A DNA stretch of 64,000 nt, from NCBI RefSeq assembly GCF_019649055.1, contig NW_026570304.1, forward strand, positions 434,001 to 498,000. The letters are read 5' to 3'. The notes beneath the pieces are model-generated. The model saw only the letters and a program-made list of their open reading frames with translations, made no database searches and had not been told where the DNA came from. Made by a program: the position numbers and the translations under genes. This DNA is from Paramacrobiotus metropolitanus. Taxonomy: Eukaryota; Tardigrada; Eutardigrada; Parachela; Macrobiotidae. Below, piece by piece: positions 11,699-22,113 of the stretch. How positions within the stretch are numbered: position 1 is the first letter of the stretch; every line of letters begins with the position of its first letter.

Positions 11699-12197
11699 CC
11701 TGATTTGGCGCCCTATCATTTTGGCCACCATTCATTTTGGCCACCATTCATTTCGGCCACCATTCATTTTGGCCACCACTGATTTTAATTACCGCGTTCG
11801 ATTTTCAGCTTATACCGGGTACATGCATTCACTACGCTAATGCAAGTTTGCGAGCCTGTGATCCAGCAATGTTTCTTAATTAGTAAAACACACTAAAAAT
11901 AAACGTAAGAGAACATAAGAAAAAACAAGTAAATCTAATAACCTAGAACAGTAAACACACCAGAAAACCTAGGGTAAGAAAACCTAAGAAACCTAAGAAA
12001 ACCTAAGAAAACCTAAGAAACCTAAGAAAACCTAAGAATAACCTAAGAATAACCTAAGAAAAGTATCACAAAGTAAGTAAATATTAGCTGAAAATCGAAC
12101 GCGGTAACCAAATCAGTGGTGGCCGAAATGAATGGTGGCCAAAACGAATGGTGGCCAAAATGAATGGTGGCCAAAATGAATGGACACGCCTGATTTG
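11699..12197. mobile_element. Foldback transposon copy 1 with 9-bp target duplication
   Basis: The element occupies 11708-12188. Both ends are arrays of a short unit containing TTTTGGCCACCATTCA, arranged as inverted repeats that end in a common GAAAATCGAACGCGGT-type inner arm. The centre (about 11890-12060) is a minisatellite of AACCTAAGAA units. The 9-bp sequence CCTGATTTG lies directly at both borders (11699-11707 and 12189-12197), which is the signature of insertion by a DNA transposase. There is no coding capacity, so it is non-autonomous. A 9-bp duplication is typical of the Mutator superfamily, but the family is not established. A second copy lies at 14653-15241. Confidence 0.88.
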
Positions 12198-14652
12198 TGG
12201 TTAATCTGCATCATTATTATCGGGCATTCAATGACACATTAGGAAAAACAGCATTTGTATCGGAAAAATATTTTGTTAAGCATGCTGTTAGTCTTTATTA
12301 GCAACTATATTTTTATAAGCAAAGTCTTCTGATTGTGGACCTTGCCTGTGCTTTTAGTTGTTCAAGTATACAGATGAAAAACTTGAAACCGTTTAAAAAT
12401 TAGAGGGGAGTCTGTTAAAAAAAACACAATAAAATTATTAATAATTTCTTTTAAGAATTTTTAGCGGATATTATAGGAAAAACGGGCGTTGTCGCGCGAA
12501 ACTGCTTTGATTGATCTCTCAGTCTACGTTGATTTCAGCATTGTAGTTGCTCCTTAAAATTTCTTTAGCTGGAATAATTTTTCCACAAGCGTACTAGTAA
12601 TGATTTACTATTTTGGATCAAAGTTCCCGCAAGTTTTGCAGTAACGAATCTCTAGTTTCGCGCGGAAGTGGATATTCAATTTAATTTATAACATTTATGA
12701 TTTTTTATTCCTGAATTTGACTTTCTTGAAAAAAGATTTTTTTGTTTATGGTAATGCTTGTTGCAGGCACTCCGCCCGGGAGCGCCCAGGGGAACTGTTT
12801 AGTGATAAAAGTTTTGTATTTTGACCGCTGCCGGTGCCTCTTGTGTATCGTTAGCCTAGCCAACTAGCCACAAACATTTCATTCAAAGCAGCTATCATAA
12901 AAAAATTAATACGAATATTTGCAAGGCATGTAGCATGTCTTGGAATTTCGCCTCGGTTGTCTCGTGTAACTACAGTAGTTCACCCCAGCTTTCTTCCTCA
13001 AAGCCTCACAGTTCTTTTGAAAAATTTGCCGCCGGGACTATAATTATTATATAACTATGTACAGAAAATTATTAAGGACTGACGAGGTGAACATGTCAAT
13101 GCATCCCATTGCGCTCGTTCCTATTCCTTCCTTCTGGCGCACGGGTTGTTACACGTTTTCTTAGGTATTTTAAGCCTCCACATTTTTCTTGTGGATCATA
13201 TGTGCGACTGTCTCAGTATCTTGCGTTAGAAAAAAAATATCGATTTCGAAACCATCAACAAAAGATAGCCTCTGGCTCTCTCCTAGAGCTTGCAGCTTAC
13301 TGTGCGCACAGCGCAGTAGCACATAATTATTCGAAAAATTCAATGCAGTACAGGAAGCGTCGGCTGCGCAACGACCAGCTGCGGACAAGTAACCGTTTTT
13401 ATTTTACAAAGTACAAAGTTTTTTACGAACAAAGTTTTCAATGGTTCGTTTTTGCACGAGTAAAAGTTAGTAAATGTTAGCTCCGACTTACCTGCTTAGC
13501 GTCCGATACATCATACGGTAAGATGTACTTTTCCAGGAAAGGGCAGCATATCGACCAAGGTTTCTTATACGCATGGCAACCATTCTGAAAACTATTACTG
13601 TACTTTAACGCAATATTACGGCGATAATGAATTATGGGCGAGTTCCTGGCGAGAACATCGAACGTATGTAGAAGACCTATTGATCAAAAAATTTTAATTA
13701 AGCAGCAAATTTCAGGAATTATTAAAGTTAAGCAAAACGTTAAGCATTGTTTATAAATTTCTACCGCACTGTACACCGAATTACATTGCAGGTTGATTTT
13801 GCGCTTTCGCAAACGACTGCAGCTGTTGAACATTAGTAATTTTGTTACTCATGGAAGTACAGTGCTACAGTCCGTGCGATTGAATTCGAACGAAGTGACT
13901 GCGGCATCATGCGGCGAGTTGCTAAGTTACCATGTTGCAGACTACCGTACATAGTATAAGCCTTAAATTAGCCCCGTAATTTCTGACGAATCGATACAAT
14001 TAATGAGATAACACATTTCAGTGTTCTGCCAAACTCCATACTACAGCGCGCCACGCCACAATGCATGCATGCATGCACGTAACATGCATTTGGCTGGCTG
14101 GTAACTTGGTGCACGCCATATAATTTGATGAGAATACTAGTAATAGTGATTGCCTGGTGGAAGGTGGCAAGTAAATGATCGGTGCAGGAAGCGACCGCTA
14201 ACTGCGTGGCGCATTTAGGCAGTATGATAAACGTAGTGAAGGGACCATCATAATTAAAGCCCAAACTTTGCGCTAGGCTGTACCTTTACGTAGGAAATCA
14301 CCGGGGCTATTAAGCGCCGCGGCTAGACACTGCTAAACTATGTCGGAGCGCGGTGGACTCCCACCGCGGACTTGGTGCAATGTGACGCTTGGGTTAAAAC
14401 CTATAACGCACAGGAATGTAGTGCACGTATCACTGCAATCAATTCTTCATTCAGATAGCATCCAGATGTTTCAGCGTATGAAAATTTATTACCAGACATG
14501 CAGCCAGTGCTGGTACAAGCAGATTTCAAATTTTTCAAATGACTCCCGCTCAATTTATAAAATTTGACAAAGACATACGCTTTAGTCCAATCCAGAACGC
14601 GGCGACCATTAAAATACTGTATTGTCACGAGTTTCAGTACTGTAGTTAATGT
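12198..14652. other. Gene-poor stretch
   Basis: The longest frames (13109-13480 plus, 13968-14264 minus) show no domain, repeat or splice context. I see no gene here. Confidence 0.45.
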
Positions 14653-15241
14653 CATCGAACGGCGCCATGACATTTAGGCCACCTGACACTTGGGCCACCG
14701 TACGTTTGGGCCACCAATACTTTCAAATAAAGGAAAACGTAATAAAATATTTGAATGATAGCTTCTTTATTCTTACTGCACGTAAAAAATTAAATATTGG
14801 CTTAATAATAAAAGTTCTGAACTTGCAGCATTAACAACGTACGAGTAAGTACACAAGATTCGAAAACGAGCGTGCATTAATATTATGGAGTGTTTGTAGG
14901 CCTATAAGCGGATACACGGGCTGCATGGGTTCGATCATTGCACTCTGTAAGGAAATCGAACTCACGCACTGACGATGTCAGCAGTTGCCGTTGAATTTAC
15001 TCCGCATCCCTTTACTTATCAAACAATGTCATCTTCCTGATCAGATTTCTATTTGATCAAAATTGCAATTAATGCATGGCGCTAAAAACCTAAGTAACCT
15101 AAGAAAACTGAGAAACATAAAAACTACAGGGAAAGAAGAGTTACAAGAGACCGTAATGTGCGGTGGCCCAAGTGTCAGGTGGCCAAAATGTCAGGTGGTC
15201 CAAATGTCAGGTGGCCCAAGTGGCAGGACACCCATCGAACG
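14653..15241. mobile_element. Foldback transposon copy 2 with 9-bp target duplication
   Basis: The element occupies 14662-15232 between direct copies of CATCGAACG (14653-14661 and 15233-15241). As in copy 1, the left end starts GCGCC, the right end finishes GGACAC plus one base, both ends carry arrays of a unit with GGCCACC (here GACACTTGGGCCACC and its complement), and AACCTAAG units lie inside (about 15085-15110). Unit sequence has diverged between the copies while the architecture is kept. Non-coding and non-autonomous. Confidence 0.88.
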
Positions 15242-15360
15242 CACCAAGACCAAGCTGCAATTTCAATGTAATAATGTTTATGTACATGTAACTGCCAATG
15301 TAATGTTAATGCAAATGTTAATGTAAATTTCTATTAAGTGACAATTTAAGGGAAATTTTG

Positions 15361-15567
15361 TTACCGTGAATGCCAGCACAAGCGGTAACAAGTACAGTCT
15401 GTACTGTAAGCAGGTGCACCAGTGCTGTTATTCACAGAAACTGTACTTACGCCGACCTTGCGCTTCTCCCGGACGACAGCAAATCGTCTGGTCGGTGTTT
15501 TAAACTGCTTTCGTCCAGTTCGTTTCGGTAACTGCTCAGTCACTTTCTTCTGCGAACGGCGACTCAT
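15361..15567 (-). CDS. Basic, Lys/Arg-rich exon-like segment
   Basis: On the minus strand the frame reads MSRRSQKKVTEQLPKRTG and continues strongly basic to a possible donor (GGTCGGC|GTAAGTACAG, near 15449). It overlaps, in another frame, the 3' end of the acidic/serine-rich open region 15536-16036. A frameshift or an unseen intron could connect them. Basic composition would suit nucleic-acid binding, but no domain is recognised. Confidence 0.25.
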   Translation of the reverse strand: MSRRSQKKVTEQLPKRTGRKQFKTPTRRFAVVREKRKVGVSTVSVNNSTGAPAYSTDCTCYRLCWHSR

Positions 15568-16800
15568 CTGTTCCCAACCGCGCAGGTACTTTTTCCACCG
15601 AGGCGGGCATGACGGTAATTGAAGGAGGTGTACGGTATCTTTTCCCCAGTTCCGGAGTACTCATGGAACTTCCGCCACTCCCCAACTCGGTATCATCGGT
15701 TGATACGGTGATATCTCTGGATTCATCATTTTCCCCATTCTCTTCGCTTTCGTTATCAGTGCTGGACACGTCGTTCAAGGAAGGCGCTGGCAAAACCGGT
15801 GATTCGATGGGCAAGCCCACTAATGCTGCTAAACAAACGATATCATCAAACAGAATGACAGGCAATACTGTGCCGACATCCGCTTTCACCTGTACTGGCG
15901 CCATCTCGTTGTCAACTGGATGGCCGTGTTTCCCGGCATGAATCGAAGGGCGTTTCGTCAACGTCATTCCCAGCAGCAAGTGGACATTGCCGGAAATCGA
16001 CTGCATCATACAAAATTCAAACCAAATATACGCCAAAAGCAGTAAAAAATAAATGTAATTGAATTAAATCAGGTAGGTATCTACGACAGGCTGCTGGATT
16101 TTTTCCTTGCTTACAGATTCTTTTGGCCATTCAAACTTGTAGCCATTCAAAAGGTCACCACAAATATATCCGACGGCAAGGGGATCTTGGTCACGCCAAA
16201 AATATGTAATGTCCGCCGTCGGGTGACTAAATGCCACATACAACGACGATAAAGGTGCAGTCAAATAGTTATATTTAATAATAAATAATTCAAACCACCA
16301 AGAAATTTTTCAATAATTTCTTCTTTCCATTAGTTACGGTTCGGGTTTACATTTGATATACAATGCACGAACACGTATCGTAACTACGAAAAGAATTTAA
16401 ATCACAATTTCGAACGTTTCGCATAATTTCGTGCTTCAGATTAAATAATTTCAGAATCAAACAGGATTTCCAGCATTCTTTTTCTTAAAATTACTGATGT
16501 TTTGCAGTAATAATTACAATAATAATCATTGAAAAGAAATTTTGTATTGTTCAAATTTAAAAATTTCTCATTTGTTTCTATCAAAAATATTTTAGTAATT
16601 CGTAGACAGAGTATGTCCAGAGAAAGCGATAAAGTGACAATTAACGACACCACACCGGCTGAATAAAACTGGCCGTGAAGCTTAAAACGCCATTCAACCC
16701 CTCCAGAACTTCCTTCATTTCCCTCTAGTGTCACGGAGAGAGTAACGTGCGGCCGGTTATTCGCGACGCGTCGTTCATTTCGTCGTCGAGAGGCACATCG
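15536..16800 (-). pseudogene. Possible decayed Cys-loop ligand-gated channel exons
   Basis: Three minus-strand pieces in order recall the pentameric ligand-gated ion channel family, though each is weak alone. The piece at about 16600-16740 includes FYSAGVVSLIVTLSLSLDI, comparable to the YSxRxxLTLxCPMDL strand before the Cys loop. The piece at 16115-16250 includes FSHPTADITYFWRDQDPLAV, comparable to the SYxxTTxDLxxxWxxxDP segment after it, and ends at a good donor (GAATCT|GTAAGCAAGG). The piece at 15536-16036, after an acceptor GTATGATGCAG, begins SISGNVHLLLGMTL and runs into a serine/acid-rich stretch that could be a cytoplasmic loop. Both Cys-loop cysteines and clear transmembrane segments are missing, so I treat it as a remnant or a false resemblance. 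Confidence 0.3.
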
Positions 16801-16879
16801 CTCGCGACATCAACAGAACCGATATACCATTGTTCGACCAGACTTGAAGTCCCTTTTGGGTTGTCTGCTCTTGTGCCGT

Positions 16880-16912
16880 AATAATAATAATAATTATAAT
16901 AATAATTATACC
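16880..16912. repeat. AAT-type microsatellite
   Basis: Short imperfect tract of AAT/ATT units (TAATAATAATAATAATTATAA pattern). Confidence 0.8.
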
Positions 16913-16931
16913 GGCCCCCAAAATGGAACAT

Positions 16932-19500
16932 GTCCGGCGCTGCAGATATTCAAAACTGTACGTTCAGCAACATTGTATAATGCATAGTGCATACATGGAA
17001 TACCAATAAGAACGGAGACTGACCGCCTCGCTGCGGATTGACGCTCGGATCTCGACTAGGTGTGCTTAAAACCGAGAGACAGTGCGCAGATGACCATATT
17101 GCAACAACTGCAATTGACAACGGTACCATCGCTAATGAGGTGTGATTTCGGCTCTATTGTGTCATTTGGAATGAGACGCTCCGCAAGGTTAAGTATATGC
17201 GTCTATGGGAAAAACACCAGTGCAGTCCACATTTCCAAGTGTGTATGCTCTTTTACTTGTTTTTCCCAAGAACAATAAAAGAGGACTTGTTCAGAACAAA
17301 AAGTACTACAAAAATAAACTAATCTTAACAATTTCAGCTGTATCAACAAAATGTCGCACACCATTTTCTGCAAAAGCAGATGATGTCCCACGTTATAGCT
17401 CTTGCCATATAACGTAGCCAGGGCGGCGAATTCGCTGTACTTGCATAGCTTTCGTTTACTCTTGTACAGAACCTGTGAAGTGTGAGCGTCATTAACTTGT
17501 CGTTACAACGACTGAGAAAAACGATTTATGGCAAGTTTTCAGCAACGACTTACAAATTATGTTGCACTTCTACTGCGTTTACTTTATAATCATACATTTA
17601 CAACTTACATATGTATTTGCACTTTTCTGCAATTTATCACTAATCTTTAAAATTTTGCATAGAACTGAACTAGTTTTGAAAAGTTTAAACGGATCTTTTG
17701 AGCATTGCAATTTGCAAGCCAAAAAAAATAACGAAGTCAATTTTGTAAAAACTTCAGCTCTTATTACTATTTGAAAATATACTGAGACGTTTGCACCGTG
17801 ATCCAATATCAACAATTTCGCGGAAAGACGTTTTCCTTTATATCATAAAAAGTGTATAGTGGTACCTACTCTAGGACTAACTACTACTATTTTGTAAACA
17901 TTATCTGAATTATTTACATATCCTGAAGATATTCCAGAAAGGCGCGCCCTATAACATCCTAAATAAACTTTTACAATAAGTCTTTAGCGCGCGTTTTTAG
18001 AGAATCGCTTTTATAACTAAATTGGCTACTACAACCATTCCATAGGTCAAGCAATTTTCGCCAATCCACAGGCTGTTTACAAAATTTTCTGGAACTACTT
18101 ACAGTAAACACAAACACCAATTCAAAAATATTTTCATTTTCTCATTTTGCGCAGCATATAATTTCAACATTGATCATGAACTCTCAAACATATTTGCACC
18201 ATGTCAGTGCAAAAGCATGGTTAGATTACTTCCATATATATGGCATTTCAGTAATAAAAGTGTATAACTTTATTTAAATGTGTTATAGTAAGCGACATTA
18301 AAAGCAAAACGACATTAACGACGAAAAAACGGATCCGTTTCCGAATGGAGTTCTGCATATGGCGGTGTATGTCACACGATATTCTCTCATTCCAAATGAC
18401 AAGCGCTAGGCACGCTACGCCTCTTATACCCTCGGCACGCCTGATGGTACCGTTGCTAATTCACATACATGTACGATCATTAATGAAGGTATTATTTATA
18501 ATATTATGCTCCAGGTCTAGCGTAGGATCAATTTAGATTATCCGGGGTGCGTTGGATTGCAGCGCCTGATTAACATACGAGTACTCATACAGATAAGTCA
18601 TATAAGAGCAAAAACGTACAGAAATATTTTAACATGCTTTCTTAAACCATGGTTTACTGTGCACATAAACGGTAAAACAATCTAAACGAAGCGAATTCGG
18701 CATATGTTTAACTGCGTATGTTCTGCTTGCGCATTGCATTGTTTTGTCGGCACTGAATAATTCTGCGTGTACCATTTAGACTCTCAACAGATATCTCTTT
18801 AATGTAATCCAAATCAACGGAGCGCAAAACAGCAATTTTGCATGCGACTATACGAGTATACGTACATAGCAGTATTTTAGTTACATAATAGACGATAACA
18901 ACTATGTATCTGAAATATCTTAGCAGTCCTCAATAGTATTTACTGTTAGCTGCACTGGAAGGAAGAAATTTTATACGTTGAATAACTGTAAGGTTTGGCG
19001 AATGTGCCGCATAAAGCATAATTATGTGTTTAAGACAAAATACTAACGGCACGTTTATTACCATGCTAATTAATCCACACCGCGATCGAAATTACAAATT
19101 TACAGTACTCCCGGTCTGGTTAACATGCTTTTTGAAGTGATACTTTTGAAATCCCGGGGCAGTATTACCGCTACTCACTCTGATTCCTTCATTACGCTAA
19201 TATACCGATAAACGCACCCTTTTTTAGTACATCCAGATTGTAGTTACAGTATATGTGTTACGAGTTTATTAACCCTCATTAACAGTTTTTATTTAGTGCT
19301 GCGCATGCATCGTTGAAAGGTTTTATGATTCCAAAATCTAATTACCCAAATAACTGGCGTAAAAAAACAGAAAGAATGTTTCTCTGTGCAATGTTGCGTA
19401 CAGATTATCAAGTGTCATTTTCGTCGGTTGGTGCACAAACTTCTGGTCAAAGTTTCGCCATTATCCCCCTCATGAGCGTTAATATTCCCAAGGCGCAAAG
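16932..19500. other. Gene-poor AT-rich stretch
   Basis: Short AT-rich frames without motifs. No gene, large repeat or RNA gene was recognised. Confidence 0.5.
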
Positions 19501-19509
19501 CATCGACTT

Positions 19510-20052
19510 TTTATTTGGGCTAGACGTGCAGTGACAGCAGCCGTTGCCTTCCGGTGGCCAGTGCCACCGGATTTCCGGATGGTTGCCATTCCGGATGCCG
19601 GTGCCGGCAACCCGGAGCCCAGTGTATGGATTCGGATACCGTCTGCACGCAGTCCAACATCGACGTGAATCTGCCGGTCCTCGGACGCGCAATTCCATTT
19701 CCGACGTGGAAGATTGGTGGACAGCACTGTCTATGGACTGCCCCGTGGAGGAAGGACAGCACACGGAATATCTGCAGATATCCATTAACTACTGCTGTCA
19801 CCACATCGCCCGCAACTACAACGGAAGCATTATCTACCACGAGTCTGCAGTTAAATCCGATACAATTACAGTACCGTTAGCGGAGCCGACATTGGTAATA
19901 CGCCGTCTGAGCTGGGAACCACAACTGAGAACACCATCACCGACATCACCTCGACTCCAACGGAAACCTCAACTGACAGTAGCGCTCTGTTGTGTATAGT
20001 GGAAAGTACACGTAGATACAAGTGCACAGATGTGTATTCTCGCGAGTGTGAA
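19510..20052 (+). pseudogene. Mucin-like secreted protein remnant
   Basis: One frame (about 19554-19880) has a cysteine cluster, CHSGCRCRQPGAQC, then a threonine/serine-rich run (AVTTSPATTTEALSTT). A different frame continues from about 19880 with ELGTTTENTITDITSTPTET and ends in a short cysteine-bearing tail, KCTDVYSRECE, before TAA at about 20051. Thr/Ser-rich linkers between small cysteine-rich units are typical of mucin-like or extracellular-matrix proteins. The change of frame in the middle, without splice sites, indicates a frameshift and probably a pseudogene. Related sequence lies at 20205-20365 and, inverted, at 21229-21651. Confidence 0.4.
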
Positions 20053-20204
20053 TAATATCCGATGTCCATCGTGCCGTAGCAGCTGCAGGGTAATGATAGT
20101 AACTGGTAATAATAAAGGTATCAGGTAATAATAAAGGTATTATGCCGTCGCTACAAACATGGCAGACCAGGACTACGACGATACTGATACGACGGTACGG
20201 CTAC

Positions 20205-20365
20205 GATCAGTACTGATACCACGACTACGACGGAAACCACAACCGCCAGCAGTCCTTCTACCCCGATTACAACATAGTTCACAACGGAAAGCAACACAAC
20301 GGATTCCACTGGAACCATCACCGATATCACCACAACCAATACGACATGGATGTTTGTTTGTTAGT
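20205..20365 (+). pseudogene. Second threonine-rich mucin-like fragment
   Basis: One plus-strand frame reads STDTTTTTETTTASSPST, a TAG, then TTESNTTDSTGTITDITTTN. The TGTITDITTTN motif parallels ENTITDITSTP in the fragment just upstream, so the two are likely duplicates. The internal stop and lack of an N-terminus indicate a fragment. Confidence 0.35.
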
Positions 20366-20379
20366 GTTTAATAGTTTTG

Positions 20380-21220
20380 ATAGCGCCCAGCACACACAAA
20401 ACTCAACGGCAGGTTGTTTTGACACACAGGCGTGATTAAGTTATGCAATTTATTTTAATGCGAAGTGTTTTGCATTACACGCTGCTAAACATACAAAACT
20501 TATATAAGTACTCCAGTTCAGGGTGCTGCTTAATTATTGTAGTGGAAATATTAACAATGCAAGTTAAAGAGTTCGGTATGCAGAGCCAGTGCCGCTCTAC
20601 AGTAGTATAGGCTACTGGCGTAGATACTAATGTAGAGCGGCACTGGCAGAGCACTGCTGCTGTACTCGTATGATGGGCCGCATCTATACGAGTACAGGTA
20701 TCACATGTAAGAACAGGAAACCCATCAGAAAATTCATGTTCGTCGATTTCAAAAAAGCATTGTGCGTTGTACGGTATCTGCAGTTCATATTCGCATGATT
20801 GTTTTGTACTGGAACGCTAGATACAAAGATACGTATGTACTCGTGTGGCTTTGCGTTCGGCAGTCACATTTATACTCGCAATAAATTCATTAATAAGCAT
20901 TCGTTTGTCGCAGCAGTAGTACGAAACAAATGAGTTTACCATCAAAATGGTTTTTGCGATGACTCGGTTTTCAAACAGATTGTCAATCAACAACCTGATA
21001 TTTTAATTACAGTAGAAGTAAATAAACGACTCGATGAATACGCAAATAAGTGCTGGTACATTAATTAATGAGCGAAAGAAAGTCACATGTTCAAGTGCAT
21101 CTCAGTTAAATTAAAACCCGACACTCAATCTGCACTGCAACTGTTGAATAAAAGGTACCGAATATTCTATCTAAACAATTCCATACCAAAAAATTTAATG
21201 CCGAAAGCTATCCTGTGAGG
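20380..21220. other. No gene recognised; holds one hairpin
   Basis: AT-rich sequence containing the 63-nt hairpin at 20585-20647 and frequent ACTCGTA/GTAC strings; no coding signal. Confidence 0.5.
20585..20647. repeat. 63-nt hairpin with about 24-bp arms
   Basis: Arms beginning GCCAGTGCCGCTCTACA are reverse complementary, perfect for 17 bp and extended with a mismatch or two to about 24 bp, around a loop of about 15 nt. The 6-mer GCAGAG occurs directly at both borders (20580-20585 and 20646-20651), which could be a target duplication and favours a tiny transposon; the size also suits a microRNA precursor. Confidence 0.75.
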
Positions 21221-21228
21221 ACTGCTAT

Positions 21229-21651
21229 CTAACCAGAGCTGCCAGTGGCAAACATGGTTGGACTCCGGTTGACGGTGATCGTAAGTCCTATTGTGCTTCT
21301 TAATAAAGTCGGCTGGTTTCCGTTGTACCAGGGCTGAGCGTAGTTATGGGTTCCGTGGATGTAGCCATCATTGAAGATGTATCTGGTGACGTTGCCGAAG
21401 CAGTCGTCGTACCCACAGTCATTGTTACCATTGCCCCGGTAGTGGTGGCGGGTGAAATCAAAATAGGATCTTGTGAAACCTTCGGTTTTCGTGTCTGCTG
21501 AAGTTACAGCGCTGGTAACCGTATGCTTCGTCATTCCCGTTGTACCGGTGTCGTAGGTTTTGTTGGTAACTTGTTTGCTGTAGTTGATTCGACAGTCAAA
21601 TTGCTGGCAATTTAAGATGAAAAATGCAAACAAACCAGCGAAATCGCTCAT
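21229..21651 (-). pseudogene. Mucin-like gene start with signal peptide, frameshifted
   Basis: The minus-strand frame begins MSDFAGLFAFFILNCQQF, a plausible cleaved signal peptide, followed by a Thr/Ser-rich part (TGTTGMTKHTVTSAVTSA). From about 21470 the threonine-rich character moves to another frame (SPATTTGAMVTMTVGTTTAS, then STEPITTLSPGTTETS) until a stop near 21300, indicating a frameshift. SPATTT is shared with the plus-strand remnant at 19510-20052, so these are members of one family in opposite orientations. Secreted or mucous/cuticle-associated protein is an inference from composition only. Confidence 0.4.
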
Positions 21652-21806
21652 GAAAAATTGGCCATTTTGTTGTCAAATGCAGCCCTGCAATTTACTTATC
21701 TTTCAATACGATAAATATTTAGTAACAAGAGGAAACGCAACGGAAATACTTAACCATTTTCAATCCTTCAAACACGAGCGTTTACTGGCGACACGAAGAG
21801 CGCTAA

Positions 21807-21876
21807 CCATCGCTCCCTTGTATTCATAGCTGTATTATTATCCATCGCTCCCTTGTATTCATAGCTGTATTATTAT
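21807..21876. repeat. Two-copy tandem duplication, 35-bp unit
   Basis: The unit starting CCATCGCTCCCTTGTATTC occurs twice, adjacent and identical (21807-21841 and 21842-21876). Confidence 0.9.
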
Positions 21877-22113
21877 TTATCACCAACCGGCCGAGAGAAA
21901 CTTCGCGTGACAAAATCGCCTAAGAAACGACAGTTAAAATAACTCTATTAACCACCGGCAGTCAAACGACAAAATTCGCAAATAACACCGAACATCCGCA
22001 CAAAAACAAGCTGCATCACAAGCAGCGAAGGGACAAAATACTGCCGAAACTAGTTGATCAGTGAAGAAACGAGTGTGCGGCCGGAGCGGCCGTGTGGCTC
22101 AACGGACAGCCGT

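Noticed and set aside
11893-12060. Regular short repeats that might suggest a CRISPR array
   Set aside because: Units of about 10 bp without spacers, inside a transposon flanked by 9-bp target duplications, in a eukaryotic genome.
13109-13480. 123-codon plus-strand frame
   Set aside because: No motif, no homologous copy in the window, basic/aromatic composition expected from AT-rich DNA, and no splice context.
14925-14940. GGGTTCGATCATTGC resembling a tRNA B box
   Set aside because: No matching A box or cloverleaf stems at the right distance.
15609-15941. 110-codon plus-strand frame
   Set aside because: Complement of a serine/acid-rich minus-strand frame that has an acceptor at its start; Ser-rich composition opens the opposite frame.
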